A stretch of 64,000 nt of DNA, from the NCBI GenBank assembly GCA_016709575.1, contig JADJMM010000011.1:165441-229440 (forward strand), in the 5' to 3' direction. The notes under the pieces are model-generated. The model did not search any database, was not told the origin of the DNA, and was given only the letters and a program-made list of their open reading frames with translations. The DNA is from Sphingobacteriaceae bacterium. GTDB taxonomy: Bacteria; Bacteroidota; Bacteroidia; B-17B0; Aurantibacillaceae. Position numbers and translations under genes: made by a program. Below are positions 35,382-43,314 of this stretch, in pieces. Numbering within the stretch: the first letter of the stretch is position 1; each line of letters opens with the position of its first letter.

Positions 35382-35861
35382 ATGAGAAACGTTGCTATAA
35401 ATACGATATTATTTTTTTCTATTTTACTTTTAAGCTCTTGCGGCAACAATGTTGTGTTTAGTAAATACCAAAATTTTGAAGAGAATAATTGGTACGCCAA
35501 AAACAAAGTGAGTTTTGATGTGGAGATGACAGATTTAAATTCGCTACACGATATCAGCGTTATGGTTCGTCACGCCGATGCATACCCATACAGTAATTTA
35601 TATTTATTCTTAACCACCACTTATCCTGATGGCAAAGTAATGCAAGATACCTTAGAGTGCATTTTAGCCAATACAAAAGGGGAATGGATGGGAAATGGTG
35701 CCGGCGATATTTTTGATATTACTATACCATTAAAACAAAGCACTCGTTTTCCTTTAGCAGGGAAATACAATTTTACATTTGAACAAGCGATGCGTACAGA
35801 CCCACTTCCATTAATTATGGATTTTGGTTTTGAGGTTAAAAAATCAGGCTCAGGAAATTAA
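35382..35861 (+). CDS. gldH: Gliding motility lipoprotein GldH
   Basis: The start is taken at the ATG at 35382 (MRNVAINTIL), one codon inside a GTG. The signal peptide ends in lipobox LSSC (Cys20). The 159-residue product matches GldH, with VFSKYQNFEENNWYAKN, the strand NLYLFLTTTYPDG, DTLECILANTKGEWMG and GKYNFTFEQAMR. GldH is an outer-membrane-associated lipoprotein required for gliding and T9SS function in flavobacteria. It starts 6 bases after the ricT stop. Its stop overlaps the convergent DnaJ-like gene by 4 bases. Confidence 0.88.
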   Translation: MRNVAINTILFFSILLLSSCGNNVVFSKYQNFEENNWYAKNKVSFDVEMTDLNSLHDISVMVRHADAYPYSNLYLFLTTTYPDGKVMQDTLECILANTKGEWMGNGAGDIFDITIPLKQSTRFPLAGKYNFTFEQAMRTDPLPLIMDFGFEVKKSGSGN

Positions 35862-36760
35862 TTCTTCAGGAAAAAATCTTTTTCTTCTATTTTATCCAAT
35901 CTGTTTAATGTTGCGTCATCTAACGTCACCGTCCAACCATTCGTTTTTTTTGTATTGATGACGTAATACGCTGCGTTGTCATTAAAACCACCTATTACAT
36001 TTAAGTTTTTGTGTTCTTTTTGTTTATTCCAATTTTTACCGGTAGCTACTTTTACATTCATTTCGACATTCGGTAATTGTTCCACTTCCGCCGAAATACC
36101 CATTTTAATAACAAAGCTTCGTAAGAATTTATTCCCTGCATCTGTTAAACAAATAACCGCATCCTTGCTCGACAAATTTTTAATTACTAAGCTTCGGTTC
36201 GCAACTGTATCATACACCGGGTTTTTGAAAAAAGAAGTATATGGATCAGAATACATATCTAATTCATCTTTTTTTTCAGAAATAGCTACTGTGGTGTTTT
36301 TTGTTTCTTCATCTGTACTTTGCTCATAGGTATTTACAATAAACATTAGCAAACCAACAGCTAATGGCACCGCAAACAAAATGTATTTATACTCGTTGTA
36401 ATTCTTTTTTGTGACGGTTGCTTGATTTACTGAGCGCTCGTATTCTTTTTTGTAATGCTCTTTGTAATACTGCCGGCGTTTTAATTCTTCCTCACTAAAC
36501 CCCCACTCTTTTTGTTTTGAACTCCTTGCTTTTTTTGTTGCGAAATTCTCGGCACTACCATATTTTAATTTCGAATCGTATTGTCGGCGACGAGATGTAT
36601 CAATTAAGATTTCGTAAGCCATTAATATTTTTCCAAATTCTTCGTTTCCGTTCGGATTTTTATCGGGATGATACAATTTAGCCAGCCGTCTGAATGCAGA
36701 TTTTATTTGGTCGCTACTCGCGCCTTGTGAAATGCCTAATATGTCGTAATATGTTTGCAC
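35858..36760 (-). CDS. Membrane protein with N-terminal J-domain
   Basis: From a GTG start, the first 65 residues are a complete J-domain (YYDILGISQGASSDQIKSAF, catalytic HPD at 31-33, MAYEILIDTSRRRQYD). A basic linker follows, then one membrane helix at about 125-143, then about 150 residues that should lie outside the cytoplasm. The distal part has no known family. The J-domain would recruit DnaK to the membrane. It lacks the Gly/Phe and zinc regions of DnaJ proper, so it is a specialised co-chaperone. Confidence 0.85.
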   Translation of the reverse strand: MQTYYDILGISQGASSDQIKSAFRRLAKLYHPDKNPNGNEEFGKILMAYEILIDTSRRRQYDSKLKYGSAENFATKKARSSKQKEWGFSEEELKRRQYYKEHYKKEYERSVNQATVTKKNYNEYKYILFAVPLAVGLLMFIVNTYEQSTDEETKNTTVAISEKKDELDMYSDPYTSFFKNPVYDTVANRSLVIKNLSSKDAVICLTDAGNKFLRSFVIKMGISAEVEQLPNVEMNVKVATGKNWNKQKEHKNLNVIGGFNDNAAYYVINTKKTNGWTVTLDDATLNRLDKIEEKDFFLKN

Positions 36761-36764
36761 CTAA

Positions 36765-36795
36765 AACAAAAGCCGCCTTTTTGGGCGGCTTTCAA
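36765..36795 (-). terminator. Terminator before the peptide-binding protein end
   Basis: The hairpin AAAGCCGCC/GGCGGCTTT with loop TTTTTG has T-runs on the minus strand. It lies between the end of the peptide-binding gene (36810) and the start of the DnaJ-like gene (36760), so it ends the former. Confidence 0.75.
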
Positions 36796-36809
36796 AACGA
36801 AAATAAAGT

Positions 36810-38540
36810 TTATTTTTTCTTATCCAGCGGCTCCGGTGTGCCAATCATAACTCTTGTTAAATCAAAATAACGTAACGGATTTACAACAAAGTTTTTAAGC
36901 TTAGAACTAATTAATCTGTAATTGCTTTCGTACCATAATACCATTATAGGCGCTTCGCTCATTAAAATTTGTTCTGCCTTCATAAAATAAACATAGGAGC
37001 TGTCTTTTTGTCTAGCATCGCGACCCATTTTATAATACTTATCAAATTCTTTATTTACATAACGCTGTGTATTTGGATACGACGTTTTTGAAGTGTCAGC
37101 AGGAACCGGCTCTCCGTAAAACACAGATAAGAATGATTCCGGACTTGGATAATCAGCAATCCAACCATCACGGAAAATATTTCCCATTCCTTTGTGTTGT
37201 AATCTGTATTTTTCATTGTTGCTTAATGATTCAAAGGTGATATTCACATTTAAATTTTCTCTTAAGTGGCGTTGTATTTCAGCAGCAACAGTATTGTTAC
37301 GCGTGTTTCCTGAATTTACAACTAATGAAACTTCAGGGAAACCGACTCCTCCAGGATAACCCGCTTCCATTAATAATTTTTTAGCTTTTTCAGGGTCAAA
37401 ATTATAACCTATAATATCACCTACTTTGTAAGCTTCAAAAGTTGGAGGGGTAATACCATAACTACCCGGACCATAAGCTTGTCCTTGCAATACTTTATCA
37501 ATTATTTTATCACGATCAATCGCATAGTTAAAAGCCTGACGAACTTTAACATTATTGAAAGGTGGTTTGTGAAGATTGAACAAATAGTATTGGCTGATCA
37601 TTTCAGAGCTTCTCTCTAAAATAAATGCAGGCGGATTGTTTTCAAAATCTTTAATATTTTCTTCTACGATTGTACGTACTGCATTTGATGGAATTGAACC
37701 AACGTATTCACATCTACCTTCTTTAAACGCTGTTAAACCTTCTTCGGTTGAATTTAAGATATCAACGATAACGCTGTCTAACTACGGTAATGAATTTCCT
37801 TTTTCATCTTTACCATAATAGTTTGGATTTCGAGTTAAAGTAATACGTTTAGGTGTAGAAAATTTAGCATCGTAAACAAACGGACCTGCTCCAATTTTTA
37901 AGTTTTCATAATTTTGTTTGTATGCTGCTTCGCTAATAATAGAAGTAACTGGATTTGCTAAGATTTGTAAGAAAATTCCAGAAGCGTTATTCAATGAAAT
38001 ACTAAACGTGTATTTATCAATAATTTTAAAACCGGTTAACTCTGCTTTTTGTCCTTTTGAAGTTGCTTCAAAGTATTCATTAGCACCAACAATTCTGTCT
38101 TTACAAACAGTAGCAAAGTGCATATTTGTATTTCTGTCTGTACTTAATAATTCAAAAGTAAATTTCACATCCTGAGAAGTAACTTCGTTACCAAGTTTGC
38201 CTTCCTCTGTGCTATGAAAGTGAGCGTCTTTTCTTAAATGAAACGTAATTGTTTTTCCGTCCGGAGAAACTTCCCATTTTTCTGCCAATCCAGGAATTGG
38301 CTCAAGCGTTTTTGGGTTAAGCCTAACCAAACCTTCGTGTATCTGACTAGCAATCAGGCCTTCAATCTGAGATGTGATAGCTTGAGGGAAAATATTTTTT
38401 GGTGGAGTTACCTCAGCAATCCTAATAGATCCGCCACTTCCTTCAGGGCGTTGACCATTATCTGATTCTTTTCCGCCGCCACAAGCCACTAGAACCGCTG
38501 ATAAAGCAATAATGTAACTATATTTCGATATGATATTCAT
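36810..38540 (-). pseudogene. Oligopeptide/dipeptide ABC-type substrate-binding lipoprotein with one in-frame TAG
   Basis: The frame from the ATG at 38540 gives a lipobox signal (VLVACGGG) and an SBP_bac_5 domain (GLAEKWEVSPDGKTITFHLRKD..., DVKFTFELLS, LTRNPNYYGKDEKGNSLP). A TAG at 37782-37784 then interrupts it. The same frame continues at once with LDSVIVDILNSTEEGLTAFK and the rest of the fold (HKPPFNNVKVRQAFNYAIDR, NTRNNTVAAEIQRHL). Family members usually have Tyr in that position (LPYLDS), so a single base change explains the stop. Total length is 576 codons. The protein should bind peptides in the periplasm. No permease or ATPase genes are adjacent. Confidence 0.82.
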
Positions 38541-38559
38541 AAATTGTTTAAATTCACTG

Positions 38560-38567
38560 CAAAACTA
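38560..38567 (-). promoter_or_regulatory. -7 box of the peptide-binding protein gene
   Basis: Minus-strand TAGTTTTG fits TAnnTTTG, 19 bases before the ATG at 38540. A near-match CTTG lies 20 bases further upstream (38588-38591). Confidence 0.5.
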
Positions 38568-38695
38568 CTTAAATATAACTCATTTTTCAAGTCTATACAA
38601 ATAGACTAATATTTTTGAAAATTTATTTTGTTTTTTTAAAATATCGTTTTAATATTGCAACGCCGTTTAATGCGGTCATTTTTTTGAATTTGTCG

Positions 38696-39505
38696 ATGAA
38701 AAAAATATTTCTATACCTTCTTTTAGCCGGGTTCTCGGGCTTTAAAGCCTATTCGCAAGGAGGAGTTATTATTCTTGAAGGCAACTATCAGGGAAAGAAT
38801 CTATACGTTCAAAACCCTTATGGTAGTGGCGGTGTTGGTTTTTGTGTTACTGAGGTACTTGTGAATGGAAATATTGCTACTGATGAGATTGCATCTAGCG
38901 CGTTTGAGGTTGATTTTAAGCCACATAAGTTAAATGTTGGAGATAAAGTTGAGATTAAAATCAAGCATAAAGAAGATTGTAAGCCTAAAGTGTTGAATCC
39001 TGAGGTTTTAAAGCCAAAGAGTACTTTTGAGATTATCAGTATGTCTTTCGAGAAGGATGGTACTGTAAAATGGTCTACTAAGTCTGAAACTGGTAAATTA
39101 GCTTTCGCTATTGAGCAGTTCCGTTGGAACAAATGGGTAAAAGTTGGTGAAGTTGATGGTGTTGGTACTCCTGCTACAAATCCTTATACTTTTAAAGTTC
39201 AACCACACTCTGGTAAAAACCAAGTTCGTGTTCGTCAAACAGATTATAGCGGTCAACCTCGTTTATCGAAACCGGTTGAATGTATGGCTGATGTTCCTGA
39301 AATCACTTTTGCTCCTGTAAAAGCTTCTAAAGACATTAATTTCGTTGCTGGTGATAAGCCTATCGAAACTATGTATGAGATTTACGATCAGTACGGTAAC
39401 ATCGTTAAAAAAGGATTTGGTTCTAAAGTTGATGTTTCTAACTTACCTAAAGGTGGTTACTTCTTAAACTTCGATAACAAAATGGGTGAATTCGTTAAAA
39501 AGTAA
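38696..39505 (+). CDS. Secreted beta-rich protein, codon use like a highly expressed gene
   Basis: Starting at the ATG at 38696 (MKKIFLYLLLAGFSGFKAYSQ) gives a signal peptide and a mature protein of about 248 residues. It appears to consist of three beta-sandwich-like segments. The last (ETMYEIYDQYGNIVKKGF then LPKGGYFLNFDN) resembles a reduced T9SS-type sorting domain without the usual final motif. Two Cys occur at about residues 49 and 110. Codons differ from the neighbours, with many GGT, CGT, AAC, ATC, TTC and TAC, which suggests strong translation. No family is recognised. Confidence 0.75.
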   Translation: MKKIFLYLLLAGFSGFKAYSQGGVIILEGNYQGKNLYVQNPYGSGGVGFCVTEVLVNGNIATDEIASSAFEVDFKPHKLNVGDKVEIKIKHKEDCKPKVLNPEVLKPKSTFEIISMSFEKDGTVKWSTKSETGKLAFAIEQFRWNKWVKVGEVDGVGTPATNPYTFKVQPHSGKNQVRVRQTDYSGQPRLSKPVECMADVPEITFAPVKASKDINFVAGDKPIETMYEIYDQYGNIVKKGFGSKVDVSNLPKGGYFLNFDNKMGEFVKK

Positions 39506-39524
39506 TAAGCTTCATTAAATATAT

Positions 39525-39553
39525 TTAAAGCCTCCTTATTGGGGGCTTTTTTA
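39525..39553 (+). terminator. Terminator after the secreted protein gene
   Basis: AAAGCCtCC/GGgGGCTTT with loop TTATT and a T-run. Confidence 0.8.
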
Positions 39554-39582
39554 TTGGTATAAATCCCTAAATTTGAAGCTCT

Positions 39583-40092
39583 ATGTACAATATTACCATA
39601 AACGGAAAAAATACGTTAAAAACCGAATTAGACTTTAATGGAACAAAGGTTTCGGGCACATCAAACGGAAAAACAATTGAAGCTGATATTTTAAATACAG
39701 GACATCAGCAGTATCATTTGCTTCTTAATAATCAATCGTACAATATAGAGCTTGTAAAAGCCGATTACGCTGAAAAAAAATTAGTAGTAAAAGTAAACGG
39801 TAAAAAATATACACTGGACGTAAAAGATAAATACGACGAGTTATTACATAATCTTGGGTTAGATAACATCGCTGCAAAAAAAATAAATGATGTTAAAGCG
39901 CCAATGCCGGGAATGGTTTTAAATATTTTGGTGAGTGAAGGTCAGGAAGTGAAAAAAGGAGACTCTTTATTGGTATTGGAAGCTATGAAAATGGAAAACG
40001 TTTTGAAATCACCAACCGATGGTGTGATTAAAAAAGTTGTAGCTACAAAAGGAACAGCAGTAGAAAAAAATCAATTACTAATTCAATTTTAA
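39583..40092 (+). CDS. Biotin carboxyl carrier-type protein
   Basis: The 169-residue protein ends in a biotinyl domain (about 104-169) with KAPMPGMVLNILVSEGQEV and the biotin-accepting Lys136 in EAMKMEN. The first 100 residues form the extra N-terminal region common in acyl-CoA (propionyl-, methylcrotonyl- or acetyl-CoA) carboxylase carrier subunits of Bacteroidota. No carboxylase subunit lies next to it here, so the partner complex is not decided. The SOD gene begins after a single base. Confidence 0.88.
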   Translation: MYNITINGKNTLKTELDFNGTKVSGTSNGKTIEADILNTGHQQYHLLLNNQSYNIELVKADYAEKKLVVKVNGKKYTLDVKDKYDELLHNLGLDNIAAKKINDVKAPMPGMVLNILVSEGQEVKKGDSLLVLEAMKMENVLKSPTDGVIKKVVATKGTAVEKNQLLIQF

Positions 40093-40093
40093 A

Positions 40094-40830
40094 ATGGAAA
40101 ACGAGCGCAGAAATTTTTTAAAGAAGAGCGCTTTGCTTGGTTTAGCGGGTTTGGCTTCAAATTTAATTGGTGAAGAAAAACTAAATACCATTGATAATTT
40201 GATTAAACAAACAAATGATGGCGGAAAATATTCTCTTCCCGCCTTACCATATGCTTATAATGCACTAGAGCCATTTATTGATGAACAAACTATGAAAATT
40301 CATCATAGCAAACATCATCAGGCTTACGTAGATAAATTAAATGCAGCTTTAATTAATTACAGTGGCGACCAAACTTTTTCTGGATTATTTTCCCAAGCTT
40401 CAAAACTAGATATGGCATTAAGAAATAATGGTGGTGGACATTACAACCATTCTTTATTTTGGCAATTAATGAAAGCAAATTCGAAAGGTGAAACCAATTT
40501 GCCAACCGGAAAATTAGAAAATGCTATCATTGCTGAGTTCAACACCTTCGAAATTTTCAAAAAAGAATTTTCAGAAAAAGCATTAAAGGTTTTTGGAAGT
40601 GGTTGGTGTTGGTTAATTGAAACAAATGGAAAATTAAAAATCACAACGACATCAAACCAAGATAACCCCTAATGGATTGCGCTACAGATAAAGGCAAACC
40701 AATTCTTTGTTTAGATGTTTGGGAACACGCCTACTATTTAAAATATCAGAACAAGCGCGCCGACTATATTTCAGCCTGGTGGAATGTAATTAACTGGCAA
40801 CAAGCTGAAAGTCAATTTATTTCAGAATAA
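40094..40830 (+). pseudogene. Fe/Mn superoxide dismutase with Tat-type signal, one frameshift
   Basis: The product starts with a twin-arginine-like signal (ERRNFLKKSALLGLAGLA). The SOD alpha-hairpin domain follows, with metal ligands His70 (MKIHHSKHHQAYV) and His119 (GGGHYNHSLFW), and the start of the second domain (VFGSGWCWLIE). The frame is lost at the C-run 40666-40669. The next frame resumes with MDCATDKGKPILCLDVWEHAYYL, which holds the other two ligands (Asp and His of DVWEH), and ends at TAA 40830. Intact length would be about 245 residues. It should remove superoxide outside the cytoplasm. If the frameshift is real, the protein lacks half its metal site. Confidence 0.85.
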
Positions 40831-40954
40831 TTTTCGATTTTATTTGCCTATTTTCGCTCGATAAATTTCTCTATTTTATCGATAAAACAACAATAATTAA
40901 CGTTTAATGACTAATTATTCAGTTTGTTTTTTCACTTTATCCTTAAAAAGATTC

Positions 40955-40962
40955 TACTTTTG
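40955..40962 (+). promoter_or_regulatory. -7 box for the first coiled-coil paralog
   Basis: TACTTTTG fits TAnnTTTG, 18 bases before the ATG at 40980. Confidence 0.5.
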
Positions 40963-40979
40963 CAGCCTATTTAAACGGC

Positions 40980-41930
40980 ATGAAGATTTTCATCAATATC
41001 ACATTTTTACTTTTTGTTGCTTTGAGTTCAATTGCTCAAAGAGAAACCCTTAATGTTGGCGGAACTATTTCGAACGAACATAAAGTAGCAATGCCCGATG
41101 CTTTAGTAAGCGTTACTAAAGATGGAAAAGCATTTACCTCGTTTCCCACTTCCTTTAATGGTTCGTATGCTTTGTATTTACCAATGGGTTCTGAATTTGT
41201 TATCACCGTTTCTAAATCAGGTTTTGCAAAAAAATATTTTACTGTTAGTACACTTGGTGTTTCTGATGAAAGCGCAAAGAAAAAATTCTCTGTTATGATT
41301 GCCGACTTAGAATTAATTGAAACCGTTCCGGGTGTTGATTATTCTATTTTCAATCAACCCATGAATAAATATTATTACAATCCTAAAATCGACAATTTCG
41401 AATTCGATAAAAAATATATGAAGGACATGTTGGCGCAGGTTAGTGATTTGAAAATTGCCAAAAAAGAAGCCATTCTCCTAGCCAAACTAAAAGCTGAACA
41501 AGATAAAAAAGATGCTGAATTAGCAGCGCAAAAAGCATTGCAAGACGAAAGACTTGCTGTTGAAAAAGCTTACTTAAAGAATTTAGAAAAAGAAATTGAA
41601 GCTAATAAAAAAATTAAAGCCGAAGAAATATCAAACATCAATCCATCAACACTTACACAACCAAAACCTTTAGTTAAAGATGTTTTGTTTGTAAACACAA
41701 ATTCAAATATCAACGAACGCATCATTGCTTTAGTTGCGAAATATAAAACAGGTGTTACCGAAGAAATTATTTATGGCACTAACGTTATTATTATTCAACG
41801 TGTTTTAGTGCGCGATCAAATGGCTTGGGTGTATCACAAAAAAATGTTCAACTGGGGCGGCGTTGCTTGCTTCCGCGACGGACAAGCTATTACTGAAAGT
41901 ATTTTCGAAAGCGAAACCAGAATCTCGTAA
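40980..41930 (+). CDS. Secreted CnaB-like/coiled-coil protein, copy 1 of a tandem pair
   Basis: The 316-residue protein has a signal peptide (cleavage near SSIAQ). A carboxypeptidase-regulatory/CnaB-like beta-sandwich follows at about 22-95 (TLNVGGTISNEHKVAMPDA...YALYLPMGSEFVITVSKSGF). A conserved stretch with YSIFNQPMNKYYYNPKI comes next, then a Lys/Glu/Ala coiled coil at about 150-215. A C-terminal domain ends it (KTGVTEEIIYGTNVIII...WVYHKKMFNWGGV). It is closely related to the next gene. No enzyme motif is seen. A structural or envelope role is plausible. Confidence 0.75.
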   Translation: MKIFINITFLLFVALSSIAQRETLNVGGTISNEHKVAMPDALVSVTKDGKAFTSFPTSFNGSYALYLPMGSEFVITVSKSGFAKKYFTVSTLGVSDESAKKKFSVMIADLELIETVPGVDYSIFNQPMNKYYYNPKIDNFEFDKKYMKDMLAQVSDLKIAKKEAILLAKLKAEQDKKDAELAAQKALQDERLAVEKAYLKNLEKEIEANKKIKAEEISNINPSTLTQPKPLVKDVLFVNTNSNINERIIALVAKYKTGVTEEIIYGTNVIIIQRVLVRDQMAWVYHKKMFNWGGVACFRDGQAITESIFESETRIS

Positions 41931-41961
41931 ATCAATTTTGTTCTGTTTGTTTAGTTTATCT

Positions 41962-41988
41962 AATCCCGCTCAAAAGGCGGGATTTTTA
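41962..41988 (+). terminator. Terminator after copy 1
   Basis: AATCCCGCt / GGCGGGATT with loop CAAAA and T5. Nearly the same hairpin follows copy 2. Confidence 0.8.
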
Positions 41989-42128
41989 CTTACTCAAATT
42001 TAAATTCTTGATATTCAACAACATAAAAATATATTTTTTTGCGATTTTCGCAAATAATACTTTAAGTAATTAACTCTAATCTGTTAATTATTAGTTTTTT
42101 CCGCTGATTTTTTCGCCTCCATTCTCTC

Positions 42129-42136
42129 TAATTTTG
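42129..42136 (+). promoter_or_regulatory. -7 box for the second coiled-coil paralog
   Basis: TAATTTTG fits TAnnTTTG, 17 bases before the TTG start at 42154. Confidence 0.45.
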
Positions 42137-42153
42137 TCTAGTAAAGCAAACTA

Positions 42154-43189
42154 TTGAAATATCTCATTTATATACTCGTTTTCCTTTGCCTTTCGTTTGG
42201 CCTAAACGCACAAACCGAAACGCTTAACATTGGCGGTACTATTTCCGGCGAAGATGATATAGCCATGCAAGGTGTTCAAGTAACTGTAACAAAAAACGGA
42301 CAACTCTTTACTTCCTTTCCTACAACGTATAGCGGCGCTTACAATTTATTTTTACCAATGGGCGCTGAGTTTGTTGTAAGCATTACTAAAGATGGTTACG
42401 CTAAAAAATATTTTACAGTAAGTACTATGGGTGTTCCCGCCGAAAGCGCTAAGAAAAAATTTGCAGTGATGATTGCCGATTTAGAATTGATTGCTTTAGT
42501 TCCAGGTGTTGATTATTCTGTTTTTAATCAACCCGTAAATAAATATTATTTCAATCCGAAGGTGGATAATTTCGAGTACGATAAAAAATATTTGAAAGAT
42601 GTAATTGCACAAGTACAGGAATTAAAGAAAGCAAAGAAAGAAGCTATTGCCGCAGCGAAACTGAAAGCCGAACAAGATAAAAAGAACGCAGACCTCGCTT
42701 CTGAAAAAGCATTGCAGGATAAAAAGAATGCTGATTTAGCAGCGGAAAAGGCAAAACAAGATGCACTTTTAGCAGCCGAACAAGCAAAGTCAAAAAAATT
42801 GGAAGAAGAAGCTTTAACCAATAAAAAATTACAAGAAGAAAAATCTATCACTTCCACTCCAACTGTTACGCCAACTAAAACAGAAGCGGTATCTACTACA
42901 AATCCATCTATATTAAGCGAAGGGGTACTTGTACTAAAAGATAATACACTTATTGTTTATCCAAAAAGTAAAAAATTAGTAAACGCTCTGATTTTAAAAT
43001 ACACATCAGGTGTTACCGAAGAAATTATTCTTGGTCATAATGTGGTTATTATTCAACGCATTTTAGTCAGAAACGAAGATGCCTGGGTATATCAAAAAAA
43101 CCTTTAACTGGGGAGGAGTTTCCTGCTTCCGTGACGGCGCTCCCATAACAGAAGGGGTATTCGAATACGAAACCCGGAAAACTATTTAG
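42154..43189 (+). pseudogene. Secreted CnaB-like/coiled-coil protein, copy 2, frameshifted near the C-terminus
   Basis: The start is TTG at 42154, which aligns with the ATG of copy 1. The signal peptide, CnaB-like domain (TLNIGGTISGEDDIAMQGV), NQPVNKYYFNPKV stretch and C-terminal domain all match copy 1. The coiled coil (about 150-235) is longer through repetition of an 11- to 12-residue unit (ADLASEKALQDKKN, ADLAAEKAKQDA). The frame breaks in the A-run 43094-43100. One more A restores TFNWGGVSCFRDGAPITEG and a stop at 43187-43189. Intact length would be about 345 residues. Confidence 0.72.
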
Positions 43190-43209
43190 TGTAGTTGGTT
43201 TGTCTATCT

Positions 43210-43240
43210 AATCCCGCCCCTTAAAAGGCGGGATTTTTTT
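43210..43240 (+). terminator. Terminator after copy 2
   Basis: AATCCCGCC/GGCGGGATT with loop CCTTAAAA and T8, the same stem as after copy 1. A second small hairpin (CCTGCA/TGCAGG, 43242-43256) follows, with a GGATGACAC tail like the dispersed repeat. Confidence 0.8.
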
Positions 43241-43297
43241 TCCTGCATAAGTGCAGGATGACACTTTCCCCTTAAAGAGTTATCCCAATCTTTTTTG

Positions 43298-43305
43298 TAT
43301 TTTTG
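43298..43305 (+). promoter_or_regulatory. -7 box of the aspS promoter
   Basis: TATTTTTG fits TAnnTTTG, 9 bases before the ATG at 43315. Confidence 0.45.
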
Positions 43306-43314
43306 CCATCTATT

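Noticed and set aside
4782..38540. Genome-wide reassignment of TAG as sense, suggested by pepT and the peptide-binding gene
   Set aside because: clpX, lpdA, secA and hemE all end at TAG at the normal family length, so TAG works as a stop.
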